Shown: in pieces, positions 54,842 through 63,840 of the stretch
Numbering within the stretch: position 1 is the first letter of the stretch
Layout: each line of letters opens with the position of its first letter
From: Owenweeksia hongkongensis DSM 17368
Lineage (GTDB): Bacteria > Bacteroidota > Bacteroidia > Flavobacteriales > Schleiferiaceae
Reading direction: 5' to 3'
DNA length: 64,000 nucleotides
NCBI RefSeq assembly: GCF_000236705.1
Contig: NC_016599.1
Span: 3,038,001-3,102,000 of the forward strand
Notes under the pieces: generated by a model
Database searches by the model: none
The model's input: the letters and a program-made list of their open reading frames with translations, nothing else
Told to the model about the DNA's origin: nothing
Position numbers and translations under genes: made by a program

Positions 54842-57337
54842 CTATTTTCCACCCTCATCATCTTCCTCTCCAAACAGATCAAACTGAATGCCCGAGTCAT
54901 CTTCTTTAGTCTCTTTTTCTTCTTTCTGAAAAATTTGCTTCAACTCCTGTTTCTGATTTTTTAAATCCTGATTGATGGACTTGCTAATGTTTTTGCGGTC
55001 AAGTGTGATGGAAGGGTCATCCACGGACCCCGTCATTTTGATGTAAATATTAGGATCGTCATCGCCTTCTACTACGGTTAGGTGGCTGTCAAATTCGGAT
55101 TGCTTCCTTTTTTTCTTCCTGCTATTAAAAAGTACATCAGATAGTTTTAATCTAATAGAATAGTTAATAGTATTGTCAAAACCATGGCTACCCTCTATTC
55201 CCATATCCAATACGTTGCTGCTAATGTTCATTTTTGGAATGATGATTTGAGAATTGCGAATACTTATATTGTTTTCAAGTTTGGCAAAATGAACATCACG
55301 TAATTCATCAATTGAGGCGAAGTCTGATAGTGCAAGTAGAGGGTCAAAGTTCTTGAGGTTTCCATTCTGAATTTCAAGATTTGAGGTCATCTCGATAGTA
55401 GAGATATCAATCTCTAGGGAGGGAGCCATTTTTGAAAGATACTGTACACTTAAGTTAGCTGTGCCATATAAGTTATCAGAGGCAATCACGGTTTGTCCAA
55501 AGTTTTTGAAGCTTTCAAATAACTTGTGAATATCTATGCTTTTTCCATTTAAGCTAGCTGCCAATATGTACATCTGCAGGTTTCGCGTGTCGATGGTAAA
55601 CTGCCCATTATATGATCCGTCATTGGCATTGAGTAAAATGTCTTTTCCTCTTATCACACCACCTTTTACTTGAAGTTGTCCCTGTATTCCTGTCGCATCA
55701 AAGTTTTCAAAATGAAATTTATCCACTTTAAGGTCTAAATCAAGGTCTAGGTTTTTTACAAAGCTCACATCATAGTCATCGTCTGCATTTTTTGATTTGC
55801 TTGTTCCCAAAAGGAAGTCTTCCATATTTAGCTCTTTGGAGCGAACACGGGTGTCTATGCGTAATCGTTGATCTTTGAAGTAAATGAAGTTTAACACGTT
55901 GGCAAATGTTCCTTCCAGAAATATATCAGACTGCCCCGTTTTGAACGAGAAGCTATTTACCCGAAGGTCATTGCCCGCAAATGCAAGGTTTCCATTTAGG
56001 TTTTCAATTTTTTTGTCCGCACCTTTAAAAGCGAAAGAAATATTTTCCAGACCCAATTTTCCGCTGGCTTTTGCCCGTTTCAGTTCTTCTGGTTTTATGT
56101 TGGTCAATGATTTGAATTTGTTTTCAAAATGGAGATCAACAATGGCCTTTCCTGAAGCTTCCGTAATAGTGTCAATAGGAACAAAAATCAACCATTCGCT
56201 AATGTCCAGGTCGCTTTTTAAGTTGAGAATAATTCCTGGTTGAGTAAGATCATTTATGTCTAGTGTTCCTGATATTTTTCCGGTTTTACCTTCTGCTGAA
56301 AATTCAGAAATATGTAGATGATCTCTATTGTTTTTCAGGGTGTAAACCCCACGAGAATTAACTTTCGAAATGCTGCTTTTTTGAATTCCTGTTAAGAGGG
56401 CATCTTTGGTGCTAAAGGCCACATTTAGATGTGGTTTTTGGTTAGTTTCAAAAATTCCGGTAAAATCTACACTACCTCGCCCTGTGATTGTGATAGTAGG
56501 GTGTGAATACCATGATTGTTGTTTTGTTAAAGCTTGTAATTCTTTTAAGTTCCCATTGCTTAAAGAAGCTTTTATGGTAGTTTTTTCTTCAACTATGGAC
56601 GTGCTAAAGCTTATGTTTTGGTTGTCAAGTTTTAGAACTCCATTGGTAATGCTGAGGCTTTGTTCGGAGCTATCTAGATTTCCCGATAAGGTGAAATAAG
56701 GGCGTGCATTTAACTGACTTATGTAGGTGCTATCATTGTAAGATAGAGAGTGAATTTTAAGCTCACCTTCATTGGTAATGCTAAAATTTTTTGGTGTGAA
56801 AGTTCCTTTTAGTGTTAGCGAAGAAATATGACCGCGCGTTACTAGGTTTGCAGATCCTTCAGTTTGCAGAGCTTTAAAGTTTTTGAAATTTACTTGCTCA
56901 AGTGTAAAGACAGAAGACGAACTGCTGGAGGTGTCTTTTTTCCAAATTTCATAATTAGGCTTTCCATTTGCCGGTCGTAAAATATGTAGAGTACCATCAC
57001 TAAGTGAAATTTGGCGTATGCTTAAATCATCAGAAATAGCATTCCAGAGATCAAACTCAAAGTACATTTCTTTGGCATAAAGTAAGGTGTCTTGCTCGCT
57101 GGCCTGAGCTCCCCTGCAGTATACATTTGTGAATTTAAGCGAAGCATAAGGGAATTTGCGAAGCGAGACGTCAATGTCTTCTACATCAACAGGCACATCC
57201 AAAAGCTTATTGGCCTCTGTTAGCACGACAGATTGAATTCTATCGCGATTAGCATAAAGCACAGCAGCGAAGGCAATAATTAAAAGAAGAAAAAGGCCCA
57301 GGGCCCAAATAAGAAGACGAAAAATCTTTTTCTTCAT
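54842..57337 (-). CDS. AsmA-like family protein
   Basis: An 831-residue protein with one N-terminal membrane helix (about 5-28). A long repeating-beta-groove region follows, with the AsmA opening NRDRIQSVVLTEANKLLDVPVDVEDIDVSL, and an AsmA-2 region near the C-terminus (AEIDI-type strands). Proteins of this family form bridges that move phospholipids or LPS components between the membranes, or support outer-membrane protein assembly. The C-terminal ~70 residues are charged and rich in Glu/Lys. It stands alone. Confidence 0.9.
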   Translation of the reverse strand: MKKKIFRLLIWALGLFLLLIIAFAAVLYANRDRIQSVVLTEANKLLDVPVDVEDIDVSLRKFPYASLKFTNVYCRGAQASEQDTLLYAKEMYFEFDLWNAISDDLSIRQISLSDGTLHILRPANGKPNYEIWKKDTSSSSSSVFTLEQVNFKNFKALQTEGSANLVTRGHISSLTLKGTFTPKNFSITNEGELKIHSLSYNDSTYISQLNARPYFTLSGNLDSSEQSLSITNGVLKLDNQNISFSTSIVEEKTTIKASLSNGNLKELQALTKQQSWYSHPTITITGRGSVDFTGIFETNQKPHLNVAFSTKDALLTGIQKSSISKVNSRGVYTLKNNRDHLHISEFSAEGKTGKISGTLDINDLTQPGIILNLKSDLDISEWLIFVPIDTITEASGKAIVDLHFENKFKSLTNIKPEELKRAKASGKLGLENISFAFKGADKKIENLNGNLAFAGNDLRVNSFSFKTGQSDIFLEGTFANVLNFIYFKDQRLRIDTRVRSKELNMEDFLLGTSKSKNADDDYDVSFVKNLDLDLDLKVDKFHFENFDATGIQGQLQVKGGVIRGKDILLNANDGSYNGQFTIDTRNLQMYILAASLNGKSIDIHKLFESFKNFGQTVIASDNLYGTANLSVQYLSKMAPSLEIDISTIEMTSNLEIQNGNLKNFDPLLALSDFASIDELRDVHFAKLENNISIRNSQIIIPKMNISSNVLDMGIEGSHGFDNTINYSIRLKLSDVLFNSRKKKRKQSEFDSHLTVVEGDDDPNIYIKMTGSVDDPSITLDRKNISKSINQDLKNQKQELKQIFQKEEKETKEDDSGIQFDLFGEEDDEGGK

Positions 57338-57404
57338 GAGTAAAGTAAATGCTTGTTTAAATAGTGAACGTTGAGAGTTGGAAGTAAGTTTATTTTAGAT
57401 GAAT

Positions 57405-57433
57405 TAAAAAAGCCTCCATGTGTGTGGAGGCTT
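57405..57433 (-). terminator. Terminator of the 78-residue protein gene
   Basis: Nine-pair stem AAGCCTCCA/TGGAGGCTT with a 6-base loop. On the minus strand it is followed by T6. Confidence 0.87.
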
Positions 57434-57456
57434 GTAAAAATGAACTGGCAACTCGA

Positions 57457-57693
57457 TTAACCTTTGTTAACTGAGTAACCATGTTTTTTAAGAAACTCAA
57501 TTTTTTCAGCAATCACCTTTTTAGAACGCTTCTTCATTTCTTTCTCAATTCCCTTAGTCAATCCATCCAATTCTTCTTCGGATAGTTTTCCTAAAAATTG
57601 ACTTGCAAACAACGCCTTTAGGGTTTTATTGTTATTCTGATTTTCTCTAATGGTGCTGACTAAAACACCAGGGGTTACTTTTCCTTTTGCCAT
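57457..57693 (-). CDS. Small basic helical protein, unknown
   Basis: A 78-residue protein with the pattern ...LSEEELDGLTKGIEKEMKKRSKKVIAEK. It is helical, lysine-rich and without a signal peptide or membrane helix. No family is recognised; the basic composition might suit nucleic-acid or ribosome binding, which is only inference. It has its own terminator and a length and codon use like a real gene. Upstream DNA is AT-rich. Confidence 0.7.
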   Translation of the reverse strand: MAKGKVTPGVLVSTIRENQNNNKTLKALFASQFLGKLSEEELDGLTKGIEKEMKKRSKKVIAEKIEFLKKHGYSVNKG

Positions 57694-57770
57694 TTGTGTG
57701 TGATTTTAAAAACTAATTGTAATTCTTCTTAACAAAAATAGTACAATAAATTTAAGATAAAATCTACTAA

Positions 57771-58616
57771 CTATTTCATCCTTAAAAAGTTCACTTCTTT
57801 TGGACTTAGTTTTCTCCACTGTCCTCTATTCAAAGTCTTCTTTGTTAATCCTGCAAAGTACACTCTATCAAGCTTTACCACCTCATATCCAAGGTGTTCA
57901 AATATTCTTCTTACAATTCTATTACGTCCACTATGAAGAGTTACCCCTACGTTATGGTGCCCTTTTCCTTCGATGAATGAAATCTCATCAACCTGAATTG
58001 GGCCATCTTCTAGTGTTAATCCAGACTGAATTTTAGAGAAGTCTGCATTAGTAAGTTTGTTATCCAGAGTTACTTGATAGATTTTTCGAGCACCACTTGA
58101 AGGGTGCATTAAAGTGGCCGCCATGTCACCATCATTGGTAAACAAAAGCACTCCGGTAGTTTTTCGGTCAAGTCTTCCTACTGGGTAAAGTCTCTCTGGG
58201 CCCGCGTTTGCGATAAGCTCCATTACGGTTTTACGCGCGTGAGGGTCATCCATAGTGGTGATAAAACCTTTTGGTTTATTGAGCACTAGGTATACTTTCT
58301 TCTCTTCACGAAGCATTTCGCCATTAAAGCTTACTTCGTCACCAGGCTTCACTTTGTAGCCCATTTCGGTCACTACTTTGCCGTTTACTTCTACGGTTCC
58401 AGCTTTTATTAGGTTGTCAGCTTCACGTCTGGAAGCAACACCAGCAGTAGCTAGATATTTATTGAGGCGAATAAGATCGGAACCTTCGCCTGCTGGCTTG
58501 GGAGCAGCTGGTGCTTGTGGCTTTGTATTTTTACGTGGCTTGCTAAAGCGTGGCTTTTTTGCACTGTCCGGGCGTGAATTTGTTTTACGTCCTGGCCCTT
58601 TCTTTCCTCTGTTCAT
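57771..58616 (-). CDS. Pseudouridine synthase, RsuA/RluB family
   Basis: A 281-residue protein. A basic, Pro/Lys-rich N-terminal extension (1-45) precedes an S4 RNA-binding domain (about 48-95, RLNKYLATAGVASRREAD) and the RsuA-type catalytic domain with D150 in PVGRLDRKTTG, followed by LLLFTNDG and the HSGRNRIVRR motif. It converts a specific uridine in rRNA to pseudouridine, likely in 23S rRNA as for RluB. The basic tail at the N-terminus is typical of Bacteroidota members. The exact target is not certain. Confidence 0.94.
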   Translation of the reverse strand: MNRGKKGPGRKTNSRPDSAKKPRFSKPRKNTKPQAPAAPKPAGEGSDLIRLNKYLATAGVASRREADNLIKAGTVEVNGKVVTEMGYKVKPGDEVSFNGEMLREEKKVYLVLNKPKGFITTMDDPHARKTVMELIANAGPERLYPVGRLDRKTTGVLLFTNDGDMAATLMHPSSGARKIYQVTLDNKLTNADFSKIQSGLTLEDGPIQVDEISFIEGKGHHNVGVTLHSGRNRIVRRIFEHLGYEVVKLDRVYFAGLTKKTLNRGQWRKLSPKEVNFLRMK

Positions 58617-58662
58617 CGATCAATAAAATTTTCGCAAAAGTACAGAGAATTAGCACGCAAGG

Positions 58663-59016
58663 TCAAGGGTAGAATGCTTCAGGAATATGTTCGAGTAAAA
58701 ACTTGGGTTCAATGACAATTGAAATGATGTCGAAGCGTGTGTCTTTGTTGGTGGGAAAAAGCTCCAAATAGCGATTGGCGGCACGTATCAGGTGTTTTTG
58801 TTTCGCTTTGCTCACGAATTCTTCCGGGCTTCCAAAGGCATCATTGCTTCTGGTTTTTACCTCTACCATCACAATCCACTCATCATTTTCGGCAATTATG
58901 TCTATTTCAGCTTTCACAAAACGCCAATTACGCTCCTTTATCCGGTAGCCCTTTTTTATTAAAAAGTTTACCGCTTCATCTTCACCTCGTGCTCCAAGTT
59001 CGTTGTGATCAGCCAT
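58663..59016 (-). CDS. YraN family (UPF0102) endonuclease-like protein
   Basis: A 117-residue protein with the restriction-endonuclease-like fold: GEDEAV, NWRFVKAEIDIIAEND and VEVKTRSND, giving a GE...EID...EVK-type metal site. Function is proposed in DNA or RNA cleavage but not proven. It starts about 4 bases from the LD-carboxypeptidase gene stop. Confidence 0.9.
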   Translation of the reverse strand: MADHNELGARGEDEAVNFLIKKGYRIKERNWRFVKAEIDIIAENDEWIVMVEVKTRSNDAFGSPEEFVSKAKQKHLIRAANRYLELFPTNKDTRFDIISIVIEPKFLLEHIPEAFYP

Positions 59017-59019
59017 AGG

Positions 59020-59910
59020 CTAAAAGTACAAACTTGAATTTTCTGAAACATTAAGCTTTACTTCTCTGCCCATTATCAAAGAGCGGTTATCTGCTACATG
59101 ACCAGCCGGAAAACCAAAGCAAACTGGAAAATCATATTCAGCAAAGTGATCTCGGATTATCTCATCAGCTGTTTTTCCAAAAGGAATAGTGTTGTCATTC
59201 ATGTCGCTCATGCCGCCAACAATCACTCCAGCTAAATTTTCAAAATACCCGTTTCGCTTCAGGTTGTACATCATCCTATCAATATGATATAGATACTCAT
59301 CTAGGTCTTCTATAAATAAAATAGCCCCCTCAGTTTGCAAAGCTGTGTTTGATCCGGTTTGGCTGTAAAGCATGGATAGGTTTCCACCATTAAGTTTTCC
59401 TTCAGCTACACCTTTCTTATTATAAGGATGTGATTCGAAATTATATGCAAGAGATTTCCCCATAAGAGCGTCAAACAAACCATCCAGAGCTTCGGGCGTG
59501 TTGGTGGTAAAGTTTACCGGCATGGTGCTGTGCAAAGATTCGACACCAAGATTACAAAGCTTATTGTGTAAAACAGTTACATCACTGTATCCACAAATCC
59601 ACTTTGGAGAATTTGCAAATCGACTAAAATCTACTTTGTCAATAATGCGCACTGTGCCATAACCACCGCGAGCGCATAGTATAGCTTTCACTTTAGGATT
59701 GTCCATGCAGTCCTGTAAGTCTTCGGCTCTTTGGGTATCGCTTCCGCTAAATTGATTTTCTTCTTCAAACAAATTTTTGCCAAAAAGAACCTTGAATCCG
59801 CGTTTGGTTATTTCCGCTACAGCGGGCTCCAATTCTTCTCTCGAAATTTTGCGAGCGGTAGATATTATGGCAATGGTATCGCCTGATTTTAATGCAGGAG
59901 GTGTGATCAA
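59020..59910 (-). CDS. LD-carboxypeptidase (S66 family, muramoyltetrapeptide carboxypeptidase)
   Basis: A 296-residue serine peptidase that trims the terminal D-Ala of recycled murein tetrapeptides. The nucleophile S109 lies in GYSDVTVL, with CARGGYG before it, a Glu in [15 protein letters not shown] and the His in [10 protein letters not shown]. These fit the Ser-His-Glu triad of S66. Acting in the cytoplasm, it supports peptidoglycan recycling. The start codon overlaps the pdxJ stop by 4 bases, so it is cotranslated. Confidence 0.94.
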   Translation of the reverse strand: MITPPALKSGDTIAIISTARKISREELEPAVAEITKRGFKVLFGKNLFEEENQFSGSDTQRAEDLQDCMDNPKVKAILCARGGYGTVRIIDKVDFSRFANSPKWICGYSDVTVLHNKLCNLGVESLHSTMPVNFTTNTPEALDGLFDALMGKSLAYNFESHPYNKKGVAEGKLNGGNLSMLYSQTGSNTALQTEGAILFIEDLDEYLYHIDRMMYNLKRNGYFENLAGVIVGGMSDMNDNTIPFGKTADEIIRDHFAEYDFPVCFGFPAGHVADNRSLIMGREVKLNVSENSSLYF

Positions 59911-60632
59911 CGGCTAGCGTTTTCTAATTTTCTACGATACTGCTGGATGGTGTTTTCCAAACCAAAATATAGCGCGTCAGAAATCAAAGCATGACCTATA
60001 GATACTTCTAACAGTCCGGGCACATTTGCTGCGAAGTACTCCAGATTTTCTAAACTCAAATCATGACCAGCATTAACACCAAGACCTAAACTGTTGGCGA
60101 TTTCTGCCGCATAGGTATAGGGTGCTACAGCGTTTTCAGGGTCTCGGCTATAGCCATTGGCGTAGTCTTCAGTATAAAGTTCTATTCTATCAGCGCCCAA
60201 ATCTGCAGCGCCTTGAATATAATCTTCGTTGCACTCAATAAATAAGGATACACGAATGTCATTTTCTTTAAAAGTAGCGATTACGTCTTTCAGCATTTCT
60301 GCATGAGCGATTGTGTCCCAGCCTGCATTGGAGGTAAGTACATCGGGCCCATCGGGAACTAAAGTTACCTGTGTAGGTTTATTATCAAGTACTAACTTGA
60401 TGAAGTCTTCGGATGGGTAACCCTCAATGTTGTACTCGGTGGTTACAATTTTTTTAAGGTCATATACGTCATTATAACGTATGTGTCTTTCGTCAGGTCG
60501 GGGGTGAATGGTGATGCCTTGTGCTCCAAAGGATTCACAATCGGTGGCAACCTGTACCAGGTTTGGCACATCGCCTCCACGTGCATTCCGCAGGGTGGCG
60601 ATTTTATTGATATTTACGCTCAGTTTTGTCAT
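59907..60632 (-). CDS. pdxJ: Pyridoxine 5'-phosphate synthase PdxJ
   Basis: A 241-residue TIM-barrel enzyme that condenses 1-deoxyxylulose 5-phosphate with 3-amino-2-oxopropyl phosphate in the DXP-dependent pyridoxal phosphate pathway. Motifs: [21 protein letters not shown] at the N-terminus, [12 protein letters not shown] and GVNAGHDLS. The start is the ATG at 60632 (MTKLSV); the ATG three codons upstream is less typical. A -7 box (TATATTTG on the minus strand, 60639-60646) lies just upstream. Confidence 0.95.
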   Translation of the reverse strand: MTKLSVNINKIATLRNARGGDVPNLVQVATDCESFGAQGITIHPRPDERHIRYNDVYDLKKIVTTEYNIEGYPSEDFIKLVLDNKPTQVTLVPDGPDVLTSNAGWDTIAHAEMLKDVIATFKENDIRVSLFIECNEDYIQGAADLGADRIELYTEDYANGYSRDPENAVAPYTYAAEIANSLGLGVNAGHDLSLENLEYFAANVPGLLEVSIGHALISDALYFGLENTIQQYRRKLENASR

Positions 60633-60638
60633 ACCGAG

Positions 60639-60646
60639 CAAATATA
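60639..60646 (-). promoter_or_regulatory. -7 promoter box (TATATTTG) of pdxJ
   Basis: Exact TAnnTTTGC on the minus strand, 6 bases from the ATG and 6 bases from the divergent CBS-gene box. Confidence 0.5.
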
Positions 60647-60652
60647 AAACCT

Positions 60653-60660
60653 TAGTTTTG
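60653..60660 (+). promoter_or_regulatory. -7 promoter box (TAGTTTTG) of the CBS-ACT gene
   Basis: TAGTTTTGCC, exact TAnnTTTGC, ends 3 bases before the ATG at 60664. Start codons at 60664 and 60670 are both possible, so the mRNA may be leaderless. Confidence 0.5.
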
Positions 60661-60663
60661 CCT

Positions 60664-61335
60664 ATGTATATGAAGGTAGAAAAACATTTATTGAACGACT
60701 TGAAACCACTGAATCAGAGTGAGAAAGTGGTAGATATATTAGATGCCATGGAGGAGCTTAAGTTTTCGCACCTTCCTGTGGTGGATGATGAGCGTTTGTA
60801 TTTGGGAGTGATTTGTGAAGATGATCTTCTCGAAGTTTCAAATGAAGACGATACCTTGGCTAAGCACCTTCGCTTGCTAAAGGCTTACCGTATAAGTTCG
60901 GATGCTGATATGTTTGAAGCCATAAGGATAATAGGTGAAGGCAATCTCAGTTTGCTGCCGGTGGTAGACGCCAAAAATAACTATCGAGGATATATTGCTA
61001 CTTCAGAGCTTTTGCAGGATGTGGGCCGTGAGTTGACATTTAAAGAGCCTGGTGGAGTACTTGTTTTAAGCATTCCTGTTCGCGATTATCAGCTTACGCA
61101 AATAGCTCAAATTGTAGAGTCAGAAGATGCTAAGGTTATTGGGTTTCACCTTTCGGAAGACACTGAGCAGGAAAAGCTTTTGGTGGCGTTAAAAATCAAT
61201 CAGACAGATTTGGATAGAATCGTAAAATCGTTTCAGCGATATAATTATAATGTAGTCGAAGTTTTCCATCAAAGCCTTTTTGATGATTCTCTGGAAGATC
61301 GCTATCAGTCATTTATGAAGTACCTAAATATTTGA
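60664..61335 (+). CDS. CBS domain pair plus ACT-like domain protein (AcuB-like)
   Basis: A 223-residue soluble protein with two CBS motifs in the first ~125 residues ([17 protein letters not shown] and [20 protein letters not shown]). A C-terminal ACT-like domain of ~85 residues contains [14 protein letters not shown] and VVEVFHQ. CBS pairs bind adenine nucleotides and ACT domains bind amino acids, so it is likely a metabolic sensor. The start is 60664, with 60670 as alternative; longer upstream frames run back through pdxJ and are rejected. It is the first gene before nadK, 3 bases apart. Confidence 0.85.
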   Translation: MYMKVEKHLLNDLKPLNQSEKVVDILDAMEELKFSHLPVVDDERLYLGVICEDDLLEVSNEDDTLAKHLRLLKAYRISSDADMFEAIRIIGEGNLSLLPVVDAKNNYRGYIATSELLQDVGRELTFKEPGGVLVLSIPVRDYQLTQIAQIVESEDAKVIGFHLSEDTEQEKLLVALKINQTDLDRIVKSFQRYNYNVVEVFHQSLFDDSLEDRYQSFMKYLNI

Positions 61336-61338
61336 TAA

Positions 61339-62217
61339 ATGAAGGTTGCTGTTTTTGGAAAAGTGATCAATGCGGAAACTAAGCCGTTTATAGAAAATCT
61401 TTATCAGGAGCTTCTGAATATCGGTGCTGAAATTTGTGTGTTCCGAAAGTTGAATCAGTTCATTCAGGAGCATTGCGATATTGATATTCAGTTTGATGAA
61501 TTTAACTCTCATCAAGATATTCTCGATTACAATCCTGACTTTTTAATTACAGCCGGAGGTGATGGTACTATTCTAGATGCCGTAACATTCATCCGTGATT
61601 CAGGAATCCCCATTTTAGGGATAAACACGGGGCGTCTGGGTTTTTTAAGTAATGTAAGTCGAGAGGAAATTTCCAAAGCTATTACAGCACTACAAGAAGG
61701 CGAATACTCTTTGGATGAGAGAAATTTACTGGAGGTGAGTTCGAATGCTTTGGATCTGGACTTGAACTTTGCTTTGAATGAAGTGACCGTTTCCCGTAAG
61801 GATACCACCGCCATGGTTACTATCCATACATGGATAAATGGAGATTACCTAAATAGCTATTGGGCTGATGGGCTAATAGTAGCTACCCCAACGGGAAGTA
61901 CAGGCTATTCATTGAGTTGTGGAGGGCCTATTATTATGCCCGGATCAGAAAGTTTTGTGATAACTCCAATCGCCCCGCACAATCTAAACGTGCGTCCCTT
62001 CGTTATTCCCAACAATATGGAAATAAAGATGAAGGTGGAGGGGCGAGAAAAGTTGTGCTTAGTAAGTTTAGACTCTAGAATTTATAGTGTGCCATCAGGC
62101 TCTGAGCTTACCATGAAGTTGGGACGTTTTAAAATCAAATTGGTGAAAACCGAGATACAGGATTTTCCAACAACACTGCGCAACAAGCTCTTGTGGGGGC
62201 TCGACAAAAGGAATTGA
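61339..62217 (+). CDS. nadK: NAD kinase
   Basis: A 292-residue kinase that phosphorylates NAD to NADP. It has GGDGT (73-77, catalytic D75), then NTGRLGFL, NEVTVSR and GSTGYSLSCGG, the complete signature set. Length is normal. It starts 3 bases after the CBS-ACT stop, so it is the second gene of that operon. Confidence 0.96.
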   Translation: MKVAVFGKVINAETKPFIENLYQELLNIGAEICVFRKLNQFIQEHCDIDIQFDEFNSHQDILDYNPDFLITAGGDGTILDAVTFIRDSGIPILGINTGRLGFLSNVSREEISKAITALQEGEYSLDERNLLEVSSNALDLDLNFALNEVTVSRKDTTAMVTIHTWINGDYLNSYWADGLIVATPTGSTGYSLSCGGPIIMPGSESFVITPIAPHNLNVRPFVIPNNMEIKMKVEGREKLCLVSLDSRIYSVPSGSELTMKLGRFKIKLVKTEIQDFPTTLRNKLLWGLDKRN

Positions 62218-62248
62218 TTTACACACCCTTACCCTCTATCTAATTGAT

Positions 62249-62256
62249 TATATTTG
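62249..62256 (+). promoter_or_regulatory. -7 promoter box (TATATTTG) upstream of the DUF6089 gene
   Basis: Exact TAnnTTTG followed by CCC, 16 bases before the ATG. It suggests a second promoter for the outer-membrane assembly genes within the operon. Confidence 0.55.
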
Positions 62257-62272
62257 CCCTCATTTTTAATAA

Positions 62273-63091
62273 ATGAATAGTAAAGGTTTCATTCTCAAAA
62301 TATTAGCTGTTTTTTTCAGTCTATCATTAAAAGCCCAATACTCTGAAGTTGGTGTTTTTGGTGGTGGTACTAATTTTATTGGCGATGTAGGCGATTATGG
62401 CTTTCATCTTCCAAAGGATTTTTCAGCAGGTATATTTTACAGATATAATTTTAATAGACACTGGGCCATCCGTGTACAGGGTACTTATGGACGTATCCGT
62501 AATGCTGATAGCTTGAGTGATTTTGCTGATCGTTTAAACCGAAACCTAAGTTTTGAGTCAGAGATTTGGGAAGGTTATGCAGCCCTGGAATTTAACTTTT
62601 TAGAATTTGAGCCTGGTACTAAGCGCAATCATACACCGTACGTGATGGGAGGTTTTGGAATGTTTTCATTTAATCCAATTACGGAGTATCAGGGCGAAAT
62701 GTATGAGTTGCGCGAGTTGGGTACCGAAGGACAAAATTCACGTGCCACTAATAAAGGATTTTATGCTGAGGCTTCTAGTTTTTTCATTTTTGGGATGGGG
62801 TATAAATGGGCCATTGGCGATTTTACCAGCATAGGTTTTGAAGCCACATTTAGAAGTACCAATACGGATTATTTGGATGATGTGAGTGGTAAGTATGCTG
62901 ACCCGGATGCAATAGAATTAGCTCATGGAGAAGTGGCTGCTGCACTTAGTGATAGAAGCCTAAGTCAGAATAATACGGAAAATAATTACAGAGGGAATCC
63001 TGATACTGATGACTGGTATATTTTTACAGGAATCACAATACAGTTTAAGTTTGGCGAATTGTATGAAAAATGCACAAACTTTATTAGGTAG
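62273..63091 (+). CDS. DUF6089 family outer-membrane beta-barrel protein
   Basis: A 272-residue exported protein with a signal peptide (1-21, ending LKAQY). The family opens SEVGVFGGGTNFIGDVGDYGF, and beta-strand-rich stretches follow to ITIQFKFGE near the end. Family members sit next to uppS and bamA across Flavobacteriia, so a role in outer-membrane biogenesis is suspected but unproven. Its stop abuts the uppS ATG directly. Confidence 0.9.
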   Translation: MNSKGFILKILAVFFSLSLKAQYSEVGVFGGGTNFIGDVGDYGFHLPKDFSAGIFYRYNFNRHWAIRVQGTYGRIRNADSLSDFADRLNRNLSFESEIWEGYAALEFNFLEFEPGTKRNHTPYVMGGFGMFSFNPITEYQGEMYELRELGTEGQNSRATNKGFYAEASSFFIFGMGYKWAIGDFTSIGFEATFRSTNTDYLDDVSGKYADPDAIELAHGEVAAALSDRSLSQNNTENNYRGNPDTDDWYIFTGITIQFKFGELYEKCTNFIR

Positions 63092-63835
63092 ATGAGCTTA
63101 AAGGACCAATTGATAAAAGATAAGTTGCCGCAGCATGTGGCAATAATTATGGACGGCAATGGCCGCTGGGCCAAGAAGAAAGGTTTTCTGAGGGCCATAG
63201 GTCATGAGAATGGAGTTTCTGCTCTGCGCAATGCCACTACTACCTGTGCTGGTTTGGGTATCCCATACCTTACTGTTTATGCTTTTTCAAGCGAAAATTG
63301 GAACCGCCCGAAAAAAGAAGTAAACACCTTGATGAGTCTTTTGGTGTCAAGTCTTAAAAAGGAACTAAAGACTTTGGAAAAGAATAACATCAGACTAAAG
63401 GCAATTGGCAACTTACAAACATTACCGGATAAGTGTCAGAGAGAGCTTAAAGAGGTGATGGATAAAACAGCCGGCCACAAGCACATGACCCTTACTTTGG
63501 CTTTGAGCTATGGTTCAAAGGAAGAAATATTGACAGCCACCAAAAATATTGCCCAACGGGTAAAGGATGGTGAAATTGGTGTGGATGAAATTGATGCGGA
63601 GATGATTGATGCCAATCTTTATACGGCTGATATGCCCGACCCGGACTTGCTTATTCGCACCAGTGGGGAGAATAGAATTAGCAATTTTTTGCTTTGGCAA
63701 ATTGCTTATTCTGAGCTCTTTTTTAGTGACAAACTTTGGCCCGACTTCGGTGAAGAAGATTTTTACGGTGCCCTATTGAACTACCAAAACCGCGAAAGAC
63801 GATTTGGTAAAATCAGTGAACAAATAAACTCCTGA
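63092..63835 (+). CDS. uppS: Isoprenyl transferase (undecaprenyl diphosphate synthase)
   Basis: A 247-residue cis-prenyltransferase that makes undecaprenyl diphosphate, the lipid carrier for peptidoglycan and O-glycans. Motifs: MDGNGRWAKKKG with catalytic D21, FSSENWNRP and IRTSGENRISNFLLW. Length is normal. It begins right after the DUF6089 stop and 5 bases separate its stop from bamA. Confidence 0.96.
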   Translation: MSLKDQLIKDKLPQHVAIIMDGNGRWAKKKGFLRAIGHENGVSALRNATTTCAGLGIPYLTVYAFSSENWNRPKKEVNTLMSLLVSSLKKELKTLEKNNIRLKAIGNLQTLPDKCQRELKEVMDKTAGHKHMTLTLALSYGSKEEILTATKNIAQRVKDGEIGVDEIDAEMIDANLYTADMPDPDLLIRTSGENRISNFLLWQIAYSELFFSDKLWPDFGEEDFYGALLNYQNRERRFGKISEQINS

Positions 63836-63840
63836 GTTGA

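Noticed and set aside
55884-56243. 119-codon open frame antisense to the AsmA-like gene
   Set aside because: Shadow frame; the AsmA frame is continuous and motif-bearing on the other strand.
60508-60663. Long N-terminal extension of the CBS-ACT protein
   Set aside because: It runs antisense through the 5' end of pdxJ and across both -7 boxes; the conserved protein begins near 60664-60670.
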